A DNA stretch of 43,082 nucleotides. Source: a virus. The notes beneath the pieces were generated by a model. That model did no database searches and was not told where the DNA came from. It saw only the letters and a list, made by a program, of their open reading frames with translations. Positions 22,635 through 28,671 of the stretch are shown in pieces. The position numbers and the translations under genes were made by a program. The stretch covers positions 1-43,082 of IMG/VR virus record IMGVR_UViG_3300032605_000046. The stretch is one strand, 5' to 3'. How positions within the stretch are numbered: position 1 is the first letter of the stretch; each line of letters begins with the position of its first letter.

Positions 22635-22957
22635 AACAACATCGATGGGAAAAAGAAATTAACGCATTTAAAAAAGGAAAAGTTATTGAAATGGCTTACT
22701 CATTAGGTCACGTTATAGACGGACAATGGCAAATAAAATGGGGAGAAACTAATTATCCAGATTTTAATAATCCAGCTTGGTTGTTTAGAATTAAAAAAAT
22801 TGATAAAAAACCTTTATTAAAAGAGCCACAGTATTTGTATGTTTATAACAAAGGCTCATTAAATAACTTTGATTTTTATTGTTCACTTAATGAATTAACT
22901 GGGATGGATGCAAAAACACATCAATTTATTGGAAAACTTAAATTGGAGAATGAATAA
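22631..22957 (+). CDS. Duplicated early protein, copy 1 (108 aa)
   Basis: The protein reads MKQHRWEKEINAFKKGKVIE, then PAWLFRIKKIDKKPLLKEPQ, LYVYNKGSLNNF, and ends FIGKLKLENE. It aligns with the 95-residue protein at 23013-23300 along its length: HxW-x-KEI-x-A, W-x-x-x-x-FRIK, KEPQYLYV, and the IGK(L/I)KLE end. The family (pattern A-x-G-x-x-IE ... W ... FRIKP) is widespread in phages as a hypothetical protein. It contains no catalytic motif. Its start overlaps the exonuclease stop. Confidence 0.65.
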   Translation: MKQHRWEKEINAFKKGKVIEMAYSLGHVIDGQWQIKWGETNYPDFNNPAWLFRIKKIDKKPLLKEPQYLYVYNKGSLNNFDFYCSLNELTGMDAKTHQFIGKLKLENE

Positions 22958-22995
22958 TGTTAATTGATAGCTTATACGGCATGGCAAAAAGGTAA
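22957..22995 (+). pseudogene. 12-codon remnant of a duplicated small gene
   Basis: ATG 22957 directly abuts the previous stop (TAATG). It reads MLIDSLYGMAKR and stops. The SLYGM segment (with ttatacggcatg) corresponds to CLYGM in the 51-residue gene at 23300-23455, which stands in the same relation to the second copy of the duplicated protein. The stop after twelve codons makes it a likely truncated copy. It could still be translated. Confidence 0.5.
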
Positions 22996-23012
22996 ACCAA
23001 AGGAGAGTAAAA

Positions 23013-23300
23013 ATGGCAAAGCATAAGTGGCACAAGGAGATTTGTGCATGGGCTGATGGTGCAGAAATTGAGTATGTGGCTAATAATGTTGGAGTTGAGC
23101 AAATATGGATTACTGCAACAACACCTAATTGGTGGAATGAAGATTATGAGTTTCGCATTAAACCACAGCCTAAAGAACCACAATATTTGTATGTGTTTGC
23201 AGATTTAGCAAATTGGGAAGCAACAAGGACTTCTGTTCTTAATCGCAAAAAAGATTATGAAACATACATAGGCAAAATTAAACTAGAGGAGATTGAATAA
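23013..23300 (+). CDS. Duplicated early protein, copy 2 (95 aa)
   Basis: The 95-residue protein (MAKHKWHKEICAWADGAEIE ... WWNEDYEFRIKPQPKEPQYL ... IGKIKLEEIE) is a paralog of copy 1. Of the two it fits the common phage consensus better (ICAWADGAEIE; YEFRIKP). An AAAGGAGAGTAAAA ribosome site precedes it. Its stop overlaps the next small gene in TAATG. Role unknown. The two copies flank the remnant. Confidence 0.65.
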   Translation: MAKHKWHKEICAWADGAEIEYVANNVGVEQIWITATTPNWWNEDYEFRIKPQPKEPQYLYVFADLANWEATRTSVLNRKKDYETYIGKIKLEEIE

Positions 23301-23455
23301 TGTTTTTTGAACAAGTAGAAATAATCACCTGTTTATACGGCATGAAAACTGAGCCATACGATATTTATGCTGAAAAGCGTAAAGCAGCCATTGAGTTACT
23401 TGGCAACAAATACCTATTAGCAAAACCAATTAATCAAAAGGATGAAAGCAAATGA
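23300..23455 (+). CDS. Small early protein (51 aa)
   Basis: ATG at 23300-23302 overlaps the stop of the preceding gene. The protein is MFFEQVEIITCLYGMKTEPY, then DIYAEKRKAAIELLGNKYLL and a short basic/acidic tail. A helical segment RKAAIELLGNKYLL is clear. It overlaps the SSB gene start by 4 bases (ATGA). It is the intact form of the remnant at 22957. Unknown function. Confidence 0.55.
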   Translation: MFFEQVEIITCLYGMKTEPYDIYAEKRKAAIELLGNKYLLAKPINQKDESK

Positions 23456-23844
23456 ATATTTTATGTTTAACAGGTAACATTGGTAAAGATGCAGAAATTA
23501 GATATACCCCTAGCGGTGATCCTGTATGCTCATTTAACTTTGCTTTTACTAGCGGTTTTGGTGATAAAAAAGTAACTAGCTGGCTTAATGCTAGCGTATG
23601 GGGTAAACGTGCTGAAACGTTATATCCTATGTTATTAAAAGGTGATCGTGTTGGCTTGGTTGGTGAATTAACTAACAGACCATATAAATCTAAAGATGGT
23701 ACAGAAAAGTATAGCCTAGAAATGCGTGTAAGCGATGTAACGCTACTTTCAGCTAAAAGTGATACATATACTTTACTTGCAAATGCAACGCCTTCTGTAG
23801 CAACAAATGATTTAACAGATTTTGAGGATTCAATTCCATTTTAG
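23452..23844 (+). CDS. ssb: Single-stranded DNA-binding protein
   Basis: The 130-residue OB-fold protein starts MNILCLTGNIGKDAEIRYTP and contains VCSFNFAFTSGF, SWLNASVWGKRAE, and GDRVGLVGELTNRPYKSKDG, all conserved in bacterial-type SSB. The C-terminus ends in DFEDSIPF, the acidic tip that binds recombination and replication partners. It closes the recombination genes of the early operon and should work with the annealing protein, the exonuclease and NinB. Confidence 0.9.
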   Translation: MNILCLTGNIGKDAEIRYTPSGDPVCSFNFAFTSGFGDKKVTSWLNASVWGKRAETLYPMLLKGDRVGLVGELTNRPYKSKDGTEKYSLEMRVSDVTLLSAKSDTYTLLANATPSVATNDLTDFEDSIPF

Positions 23845-24057
23845 TTTAACAGGGGTTAAGCCGACATTAGAGGATGTAACAAGTTGGGATTTTTTCGGCT
23901 TTCACACCAACGTGCAATAGTTACCAAATCTACCCTGCCCTATGAGGGGAAAGCTGCAACATTTTTTATTAACAAATAACAAAAATTGTTCATTGACAAG
24001 TTAGTACCCTCACCCTTTTTTAATGATAAACTTTAAATTATTTTATAAGGAATTATC
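23845..24057. promoter_or_regulatory. Gap after ssb with a -35-like element and inverted repeats
   Basis: AAGCCGA (23858-23864) can pair with TCGGCTT (23895-23901) over a 30-base loop, without a following U-tract. A perfect TTGACA lies at 23993-23998, but no good -10 is at normal spacing. TAAATTATTTTATAA (24034-24048) equals the 15-mer in the divergent early promoter. A second promoter for the three genes downstream, controlled by the same regulator, is plausible. Confidence 0.4.
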
Positions 24058-24348
24058 ATGGCTACAAAACTTTCAGTGCTAGTCCCAGCTATTAGGGAAA
24101 AGTCAGGCAAAGTAATTAAAGCACCATCTAAAGCCTGGTCGCATGAGGAACTAATAGAACGTATTGGTAAAGCAGCCAAAGGCGCAAAACACATGTTTGA
24201 GTTATCAGACGATGAAATAGTTAATCGTAAGAAAGCTGCAAAGATAGCTGAAAAAGCTGGTGAAGTACCTAAAAAAGTTGGTAAAAAACTTCACAGTCAT
24301 GATTTGCGTAGAGCATTAGGCATCAAAAAACATAAAGAACCTAAATAA
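24058..24348 (+). CDS. Lys-rich early protein (96 aa)
   Basis: ATG 24058 follows AAGGAATTATC. The protein (LSVLVPAIREKSGKVIKAPS, then EELIERIGKAAKGAKHMFEL) is very basic, with a long Lys/Ala helix (NRKKAAKIAEKAGEVPKKVG) and ends in HDLRRALGIKKHKEPK. The charge suggests nucleic-acid binding. No family is recognised. The stop overlaps the next start in TAATG, so it leads a three-gene unit. Confidence 0.6.
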   Translation: MATKLSVLVPAIREKSGKVIKAPSKAWSHEELIERIGKAAKGAKHMFELSDDEIVNRKKAAKIAEKAGEVPKKVGKKLHSHDLRRALGIKKHKEPK

Positions 24349-24524
24349 TGTTAAATGATTTATTAAAAGATAAAGACGAAAAGTTTAAGCAAAAGTTTGC
24401 AGAATACATGAAAGATTCTGATAAAAAATGGCGTAAAGAAAAAGCTATTTTAGCTGGCAACAAAATGTCAGATGAGGAATATGATAATTTACTTAAAATT
24501 ACAAAAAGGTTAAAAAATGCTTAA
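24348..24524 (+). CDS. Small charged helical protein (58 aa)
   Basis: The frame runs from ATG 24348 to TAA 24524: MLNDLLKDKDEKFKQKFAEY, then KDSDKKWRKEKAILAGNKMS and EEYDNLLKITKRLKNA. It is nearly all charged helix. Its end overlaps the next gene's start by 8 bases. The chain of overlaps supports translation. Function unknown. Confidence 0.55.
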   Translation: MLNDLLKDKDEKFKQKFAEYMKDSDKKWRKEKAILAGNKMSDEEYDNLLKITKRLKNA

Positions 24525-24684
24525 AGAGGAAGTGGTTTATGAACGCTGGGATAATGGCGCAAAAGTAGAAATTCGTAAACCTAAAAAGTTACATCCTAGA
24601 GAATTAACCAAAGATGAATTGCTAGAGATTAAAACTTTAATCGAAGAATTAATCGCTAGACGAGGCGATACCGAAAGAAGTTAA
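24517..24684 (+). CDS. Last early-operon protein, converging on the endolysin (55 aa)
   Basis: ATG 24517 to TAA 24684 encodes MLKEEVVYERWDNGAKVEIR, then KPKKLHPRELTKDELLEIKT and LIEELIARRGDTERS. The first part is two strands, the rest helix with a Lys/Glu pattern. The final 36 bases lie antisense to the 3' end of the endolysin gene. Unknown function. Confidence 0.55.
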   Translation: MLKEEVVYERWDNGAKVEIRKPKKLHPRELTKDELLEIKTLIEELIARRGDTERS

Positions 24685-25194
24685 TGCACGTTGTTTAACT
24701 TGATCAATACGATTTAACCAGCCTTTTAAGAATACAGATTGACTTGGTTTATTAGCAACTATATTTTGATAAAAGGCTTCTTTTTCATTGCTAAACTGAT
24801 TAATTAACATTACAGGGTCAGCTTGCCTTATTAAACCAATCGTAATAGCACCTAAAACCCCATCTATATCCGCACCAACGCATTTTTGTATTGTTTTAAT
24901 ACTACGACCTACCCCAGCGTTAATTGCAAAGTCAAACACGCAATAATCAATGCCTGATGGCAAATCAGAACAACGTGCTGGATTCCAATAGTTACTTAAA
25001 TAAATATCGTGTACGTCAGCATCTGAAATTTTTTTAAGATCATTAGCTGTTAAATGGGAGTTTTTTTTGAATATACGATAATTGTCTAAAGTAACACCTT
25101 TCATTGTAGCACCGCCTGGGTCGGCAGAATTATCTACATAAAGGCCTTCTGATTGTAATGCAAAATTTAATGACTTCTGAAAGTTACTCAGCAT
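24649..25194 (-). CDS. Endolysin, glycoside hydrolase 108-type lysozyme
   Basis: At 181 residues, it has the family core EGLYVDNSADPGGATMKGVT, with E16 the likely catalytic residue. The C-terminal part (DYCVFDFAINAGVGRSIKTI, then VGADIDGVLGA) matches the peptidoglycan-binding domain that follows GH108. No signal peptide, so release depends on the holin. Its 5' end overlaps the Rz gene by 11 bases and its 3' end overlaps the convergent early gene by 36. It should cut the glycan strands of the cell wall. Confidence 0.9.
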   Translation of the reverse strand: MLSNFQKSLNFALQSEGLYVDNSADPGGATMKGVTLDNYRIFKKNSHLTANDLKKISDADVHDIYLSNYWNPARCSDLPSGIDYCVFDFAINAGVGRSIKTIQKCVGADIDGVLGAITIGLIRQADPVMLINQFSNEKEAFYQNIVANKPSQSVFLKGWLNRIDQVKQRALTSFGIASSSD

Positions 25195-25681
25195 TTACTT
25201 GAGCCTGTTCCTTTGCCCATTCTTGAGCATTATCTAATTGAATAGTAGTAGCCAAACAATCGTTTGCTAGGGCTTCGTAGTCGGCACGAGGTACTGTGTC
25301 GGTGGTGTTTTGGTTAGACTGTTCGGTAGTGGTGGGAACGCTGGACACTTCGCTACTACTGGTTTTTCTAACGGTTGACTGCTGCACCCTGTTATGAGGA
25401 ATAGGTACAGGATGACTGCTGTAATAATCAGTAGTTGCAATATCGCTTGTATTAAGTTTGGTGTTTTCATCTTGAGTGACCTTTTCAGAATTAAGATTAA
25501 TCGTATCAGTTTTGGCTTCTGCTTTATCAACTGCTTGCAAGTCTAAAACTTTTTGAGCATCCCACCTAGCTTGAACAGAAGCCTCACCAGCAACATAGCC
25601 ACGATGATGTATAAGTCCAATAAAAACCAAGATAGCAAAAAATGAAGCAATTTGTTTCCAATATGTTAGTAAAAAAGGCAT
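25184..25681 (-). CDS. Rz: Rz-like inner-membrane spanin
   Basis: MPFLLTYWKQIASFFAILVF followed by IGLIHHRGYVAGEA forms a signal-anchor helix. The remainder is periplasmic and helical (SVQARWDAQKVLDLQAVDKA; YEALANDCLATTIQLDNAQE, then WAKEQAQ), typical of Rz i-spanins, with a Ser/Thr-rich region in between. An Rz1-type lipoprotein is encoded in another frame inside it. Start and stop overlap the neighbours (TAATG with the holin-like gene). It should fuse inner and outer membrane at the end of lysis. Confidence 0.82.
   Translation of the reverse strand: MPFLLTYWKQIASFFAILVFIGLIHHRGYVAGEASVQARWDAQKVLDLQAVDKAEAKTDTINLNSEKVTQDENTKLNTSDIATTDYYSSHPVPIPHNRVQQSTVRKTSSSEVSSVPTTTEQSNQNTTDTVPRADYEALANDCLATTIQLDNAQEWAKEQAQVNAE
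25267..25470 (-). CDS. Rz1: Rz1-like outer-membrane spanin lipoprotein, embedded in Rz
   Basis: In a different frame wholly inside Rz, ATG 25470 starts a 67-residue protein: MKTPNLIQAILQLLIITAVI, then LYLFLITGC, where ITGC is a lipobox with C29 as the lipidated residue. The mature part is Pro-rich (CPAFPPLPNSLTKTPPTQ), as in lambda Rz1. A longer start at 25530 would place a charged segment before the signal and is less likely. Confidence 0.85.
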   Translation of the reverse strand: MKTPNLIQAILQLLIITAVILYLFLITGCSSQPLEKPVVAKCPAFPPLPNSLTKTPPTQYLVPTTKP

Positions 25682-25905
25682 TATTTTTCAGACCAATTTT
25701 TAGCAGCTATCGCAACACCAAGCGCAGCAATACCTTCAGCAAAATCGCTAAACTGTGGATCGGCAACAGTTGCAAATTTAAACAACATTTCAATCCCACC
25801 AACAAAAGCAATAACCCTAAAAGCGCAAATGGTTTGATTGTCACGTTCACTTAATATGTTATGTAACCAATTCTTAATCATTTTTTGTAAATCTACCTTT
25901 TGCAT
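25681..25905 (-). CDS. Putative holin (74 aa)
   Basis: The 74-residue protein lies directly before the spanin and endolysin genes. It has two hydrophobic stretches (CAFRVIAFVGGIEMLFKFAT; DFAEGIAALGVAIAAKN), joined by a short polar loop, and a charged N-terminus (MQKVDLQKMIKNWLHNILSE). Two-helix phage membrane proteins with a FAEGIAALG-x-AIAAKN-type second helix are frequent at this place and are usually called holins. Timing of membrane opening is inferred. An in-frame ATG at 25881 could provide a shorter form, as in dual-start holins. Confidence 0.65.
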   Translation of the reverse strand: MQKVDLQKMIKNWLHNILSERDNQTICAFRVIAFVGGIEMLFKFATVADPQFSDFAEGIAALGVAIAAKNWSEK

Positions 25906-25966
25906 CCCTGTAATAACTTCTTTTTGATAATAACTTTTTTAATAGTTTTGCTAGTTTTTTAAACAT
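25874..25966 (-). CDS. 30-residue cationic amphipathic peptide
   Basis: ATG 25966 after AAATAGGGGGCTGT, a good ribosome site, gives MFKKLAKLLKKLLSKRSYYR then DAKGRFTKND. It is strongly basic, and its first 16 residues alternate Lys and Leu in the manner of an amphipathic helix. The RDAKGRFTK end is a motif seen in small phage proteins. It overlaps the holin-like gene start by 32 bases in another frame. Its position in the lysis cassette suggests membrane activity. Confidence 0.55.
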   Translation of the reverse strand: MFKKLAKLLKKLLSKRSYYRDAKGRFTKND

Positions 25967-25974
25967 ACAGCCCC

Positions 25975-26409
25975 CTATTTCATTATTTTTTGATAACAAG
26001 CAATCCAATTAGTTGAAATACATTGTTGAGCATCAATCACATTTATTTTTCCAGCACAGACTTGACGATGCAATTCATTTTCTAATTTGTCTTTGTCATG
26101 TGCGTTCCATTGACCGCAATAAGATTGTGGCCACAAGTTTTTAATGTCATTACTTCCACCAAGTTCCAAACTGATTAAATGATCAACTTCTAGACCTTGA
26201 GAACATACGCTTCTATTATTAGTCACGTTATATTCTTTATAAACGGCTTTCTTTTCAGATTCGGGTACATTGCGAATTGTAGACGTTGCTGTAGAGCAAA
26301 TATCTTGCTTGTTTGATGTCCTAACATCACCCATTGTAATTGATGCGTCAGGAAGCGTTCCTGCAAAGGATGGAAGGCTAATTAGTAAACATAGCCACCA
26401 TTTACTCAT
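25975..26409 (-). CDS. Secreted HNH endonuclease in the lysis cassette
   Basis: MSKWWLCLLISLPSFAG is a Sec signal peptide (cleavage after SFA). The 127-residue mature protein has six cysteines (38, 69, 98, 118, 130, 138), suited to disulfides outside the cytoplasm. The HNH core is LEVDHLISLELGGSNDIKNL, with D76-H77 and the N91 LWPQ end. It should be a nuclease acting in the periplasm or after lysis. Possible roles are destruction of incoming DNA of rival phages or of DNA released on lysis. The genes around it are lysis genes. Start and end overlap neighbours by a few bases. Confidence 0.8.
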   Translation of the reverse strand: MSKWWLCLLISLPSFAGTLPDASITMGDVRTSNKQDICSTATSTIRNVPESEKKAVYKEYNVTNNRSVCSQGLEVDHLISLELGGSNDIKNLWPQSYCGQWNAHDKDKLENELHRQVCAGKINVIDAQQCISTNWIACYQKIMK

Positions 26410-26633
26410 TTACGATGTTCCAATATATCAAATAACTTGCTGATCATTTCTTTTAGCTCTCGCACATCTTGGCGATAATCAGATTTAGCAACGTAATCTT
26501 TAGGCAATTCCTCACGCAATTTAGCCAAGTCAATTTTAAGTTCTTTGACGGCAGCCCAAAGCTCTCTTAAAAACCAACCTAATACTAAGCCAGCAGAAGT
26601 GAATAAAAGATTAAGTAATGATTGAGTTTCCAT
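26406..26633 (-). CDS. Membrane-anchored coiled-coil protein (75 aa)
   Basis: ATG 26633 is preferred: a frame reaching further upstream uses a non-ATG start inside the injection protein gene. METQSLLNLLFTSAGLVLGW holds one membrane helix. The remaining 50 residues are charged coiled coil (ELWAAVKELKIDLAKLREEL, then DVRELKEMISKLFDILEHRK). Proteins of this plan in front of holins occur in many phages and may be second holins or antiholins. The exact role is unknown. It begins the lysis cassette directly after the injection protein genes. Confidence 0.65.
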   Translation of the reverse strand: METQSLLNLLFTSAGLVLGWFLRELWAAVKELKIDLAKLREELPKDYVAKSDYRQDVRELKEMISKLFDILEHRK

Positions 26634-26634
26634 A

Positions 26635-28671
26635 TTATTCTTTACCGAAATTATAAAAGTCAGATAATTTTGTACCAACAATTCCTGATTCTAAACTTGT
26701 TGATTCTTTAGCTTGTTTTTTGGCTTTTCTAGCTTCTAATTTCTCACCAACCCAACTAGCTGCTTGACTACCGCCTGGTATGCCAAATTGCGATCCAAGA
26801 ACTTCAGCTGCTGCTGGGCCATATTGTTTAATCATTTGAGCAGATGCTGGTGCTGTATTTGAATAATTAATATAAGAGCCTTCTGGTGCAGCTTTTGTAT
26901 ATTTAGCAACTCTAGCATATTTTCTAATTTCATCTGCATTGTCACCAAACAAAGCATCTAAGCGTTTGTTTCTGTCTAAATCATTTATATATTTAGCCAT
27001 TTTTAATGGGTTAAGATTGCCACTACCATCGGTAGATTTAGCAATCATGTAATCCATAGCCCCTTGAGCAAGATGTTGTTTTGCTTCAGGGTCTTTATTA
27101 ACAATATCCATTACATTGTTAAAATAATCATTTTTAACACCAAATACTGTTGATTGAATTAAATTGCCTGAATCTAAACTTCCTCTAGTAGCTTTTCCAT
27201 AAAATGGATTGGATGACTCTAATTGACGATTAGCCCTAAACGCTGCACGAGCATCATCTGCCAATCCTTTAATTTCACCAGATTCATTAGTTAAAGGTAA
27301 ATTTTCTAATTCATTACGAATGACGCTGATAGCGTGAACTGTATTGCCATCACCTGCACGTTCAGCTTTGCGTGATTCATTAGCAAGCTGAGTTCTAAGG
27401 TTTTCAAATAAATTAAAATTCATTTCTTTTTTACCTTCTGAGTAATCTTTTAATTTACTCATAATGGTAGAAGGCACATATTCCTCAATATCACTTTCTT
27501 TTAATGCTGAAAGTGCATTGTGACCAATAGATTGACCATCAATAGGCAATTTACCGCCAGATGCTTCATCTAATTTTTTGTAAGCATCAGAAGCTATTTT
27601 GTCATTAGCTGCAATTTGATCTTGAACTTTGCTTAAAATATGTTCTGAATTAGTTACATAATTATCAGCAGTTTCTTGTGGCCCAACTTTAGTTTTAATG
27701 TTTTCACCAGCAGTTTTTAATTGTTGGTTTTGTTGATTAAATGTATCAACTAATTGTTCTTTAATTCCACGTTGATTGCGTTCTTGAGAAATTAAATTAG
27801 GGTCTTGTAGTTTTTGACCTTTAGTTAAATTAATTCCTAAAGATAACGCTTCATTTTGTCTTTCTAACGCATCTTGATTAATTGGCAATCCACTTTTTTC
27901 AGCTTTTGTAACAACGGCTGCCAAAGCTGGATGTAAGCCTTCTTTTGGCAATACAGATTCTTCACCTGTACCTGTTGGCAAATTAGGTAAATAATCAGAT
28001 GCAACTTCAGTAGGTTTATTTCTTATTGCTTGAAATTGATCGGTAACTGTTTTTGCTGCGTTTGTTAAATAAGGCGATGCAACTTCAATACCTTTTCCAA
28101 CATATTTGCCAGCTTCAGGAATTGCAGCAAAACTTAATGAATTAGCAATGTTTTCTACGTCTTGAACAGGCATCCCTGTTTTATTAGAAATCCATTGTGA
28201 GCCTTTATGAATATTCTCACTAATAAAATTTAATAATTGACGAGATCCTTCTTGTTGATAAGCTGGTGATTGAGTGATTCCTGTAGCTTGACCAATAGGA
28301 TTTTCTAAATAAGAACTAGCTTTGCTTGCTGTTTGTTCTGCTTGTTGTGGAGTTTGACCAAATGCTCTTGCTCCTGCATAAGTTCCAATATTAGTTACAG
28401 CAGCAGGAACGCCAAGCAAAGTATCTACAAAAGATGCAAATTGCTTTTCTAATTTTAATGGTTCATTTCCAGCATATTTTCCACTCATGCTTTCTTGAAC
28501 AGATAATTTTTTAGGTGGTTTGTAAGGTTTAACAGTATTAGGCAAACTTGTTAAATCAACTTCTGTTTGCTGTGGAGTAGTGACAGCAGCAGGTTGAATA
28601 ATATTTGCAAGATTGCTTAAATCATATTCTTGTGACCCATCATCCACAGCAGATTGATTTGCAAGACCCAT
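26635..28671 (-). CDS. Probable injection (ejection) protein (678 aa)
   Basis: A long, mostly helical protein encoded after two other candidate injection proteins, matching the P22 order of gp7, gp20 and gp16-like genes. It has a hydrophobic segment around 85-110 (FASFVDTLLGVPAAVTNIGT) and a Lys/Asn/Gln-rich helical body. No peptidoglycan hydrolase motif is visible. Such proteins are packed in the head and ejected first to carry DNA across the envelope. Assignment rests on size, composition and position. Confidence 0.6.
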   Translation of the reverse strand: MGLANQSAVDDGSQEYDLSNLANIIQPAAVTTPQQTEVDLTSLPNTVKPYKPPKKLSVQESMSGKYAGNEPLKLEKQFASFVDTLLGVPAAVTNIGTYAGARAFGQTPQQAEQTASKASSYLENPIGQATGITQSPAYQQEGSRQLLNFISENIHKGSQWISNKTGMPVQDVENIANSLSFAAIPEAGKYVGKGIEVASPYLTNAAKTVTDQFQAIRNKPTEVASDYLPNLPTGTGEESVLPKEGLHPALAAVVTKAEKSGLPINQDALERQNEALSLGINLTKGQKLQDPNLISQERNQRGIKEQLVDTFNQQNQQLKTAGENIKTKVGPQETADNYVTNSEHILSKVQDQIAANDKIASDAYKKLDEASGGKLPIDGQSIGHNALSALKESDIEEYVPSTIMSKLKDYSEGKKEMNFNLFENLRTQLANESRKAERAGDGNTVHAISVIRNELENLPLTNESGEIKGLADDARAAFRANRQLESSNPFYGKATRGSLDSGNLIQSTVFGVKNDYFNNVMDIVNKDPEAKQHLAQGAMDYMIAKSTDGSGNLNPLKMAKYINDLDRNKRLDALFGDNADEIRKYARVAKYTKAAPEGSYINYSNTAPASAQMIKQYGPAAAEVLGSQFGIPGGSQAASWVGEKLEARKAKKQAKESTSLESGIVGTKLSDFYNFGKE

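Noticed and set aside
23858-23901. Terminator after ssb
   Set aside because: The 7-bp stem has a 30-base loop and no U-tract after it.
23993-24026. Complete sigma70 promoter before the 24058 gene
   Set aside because: TTGACA is perfect, but the nearest -10-like sequences stand at 20 bases or more, so only a -35-like element is claimed.
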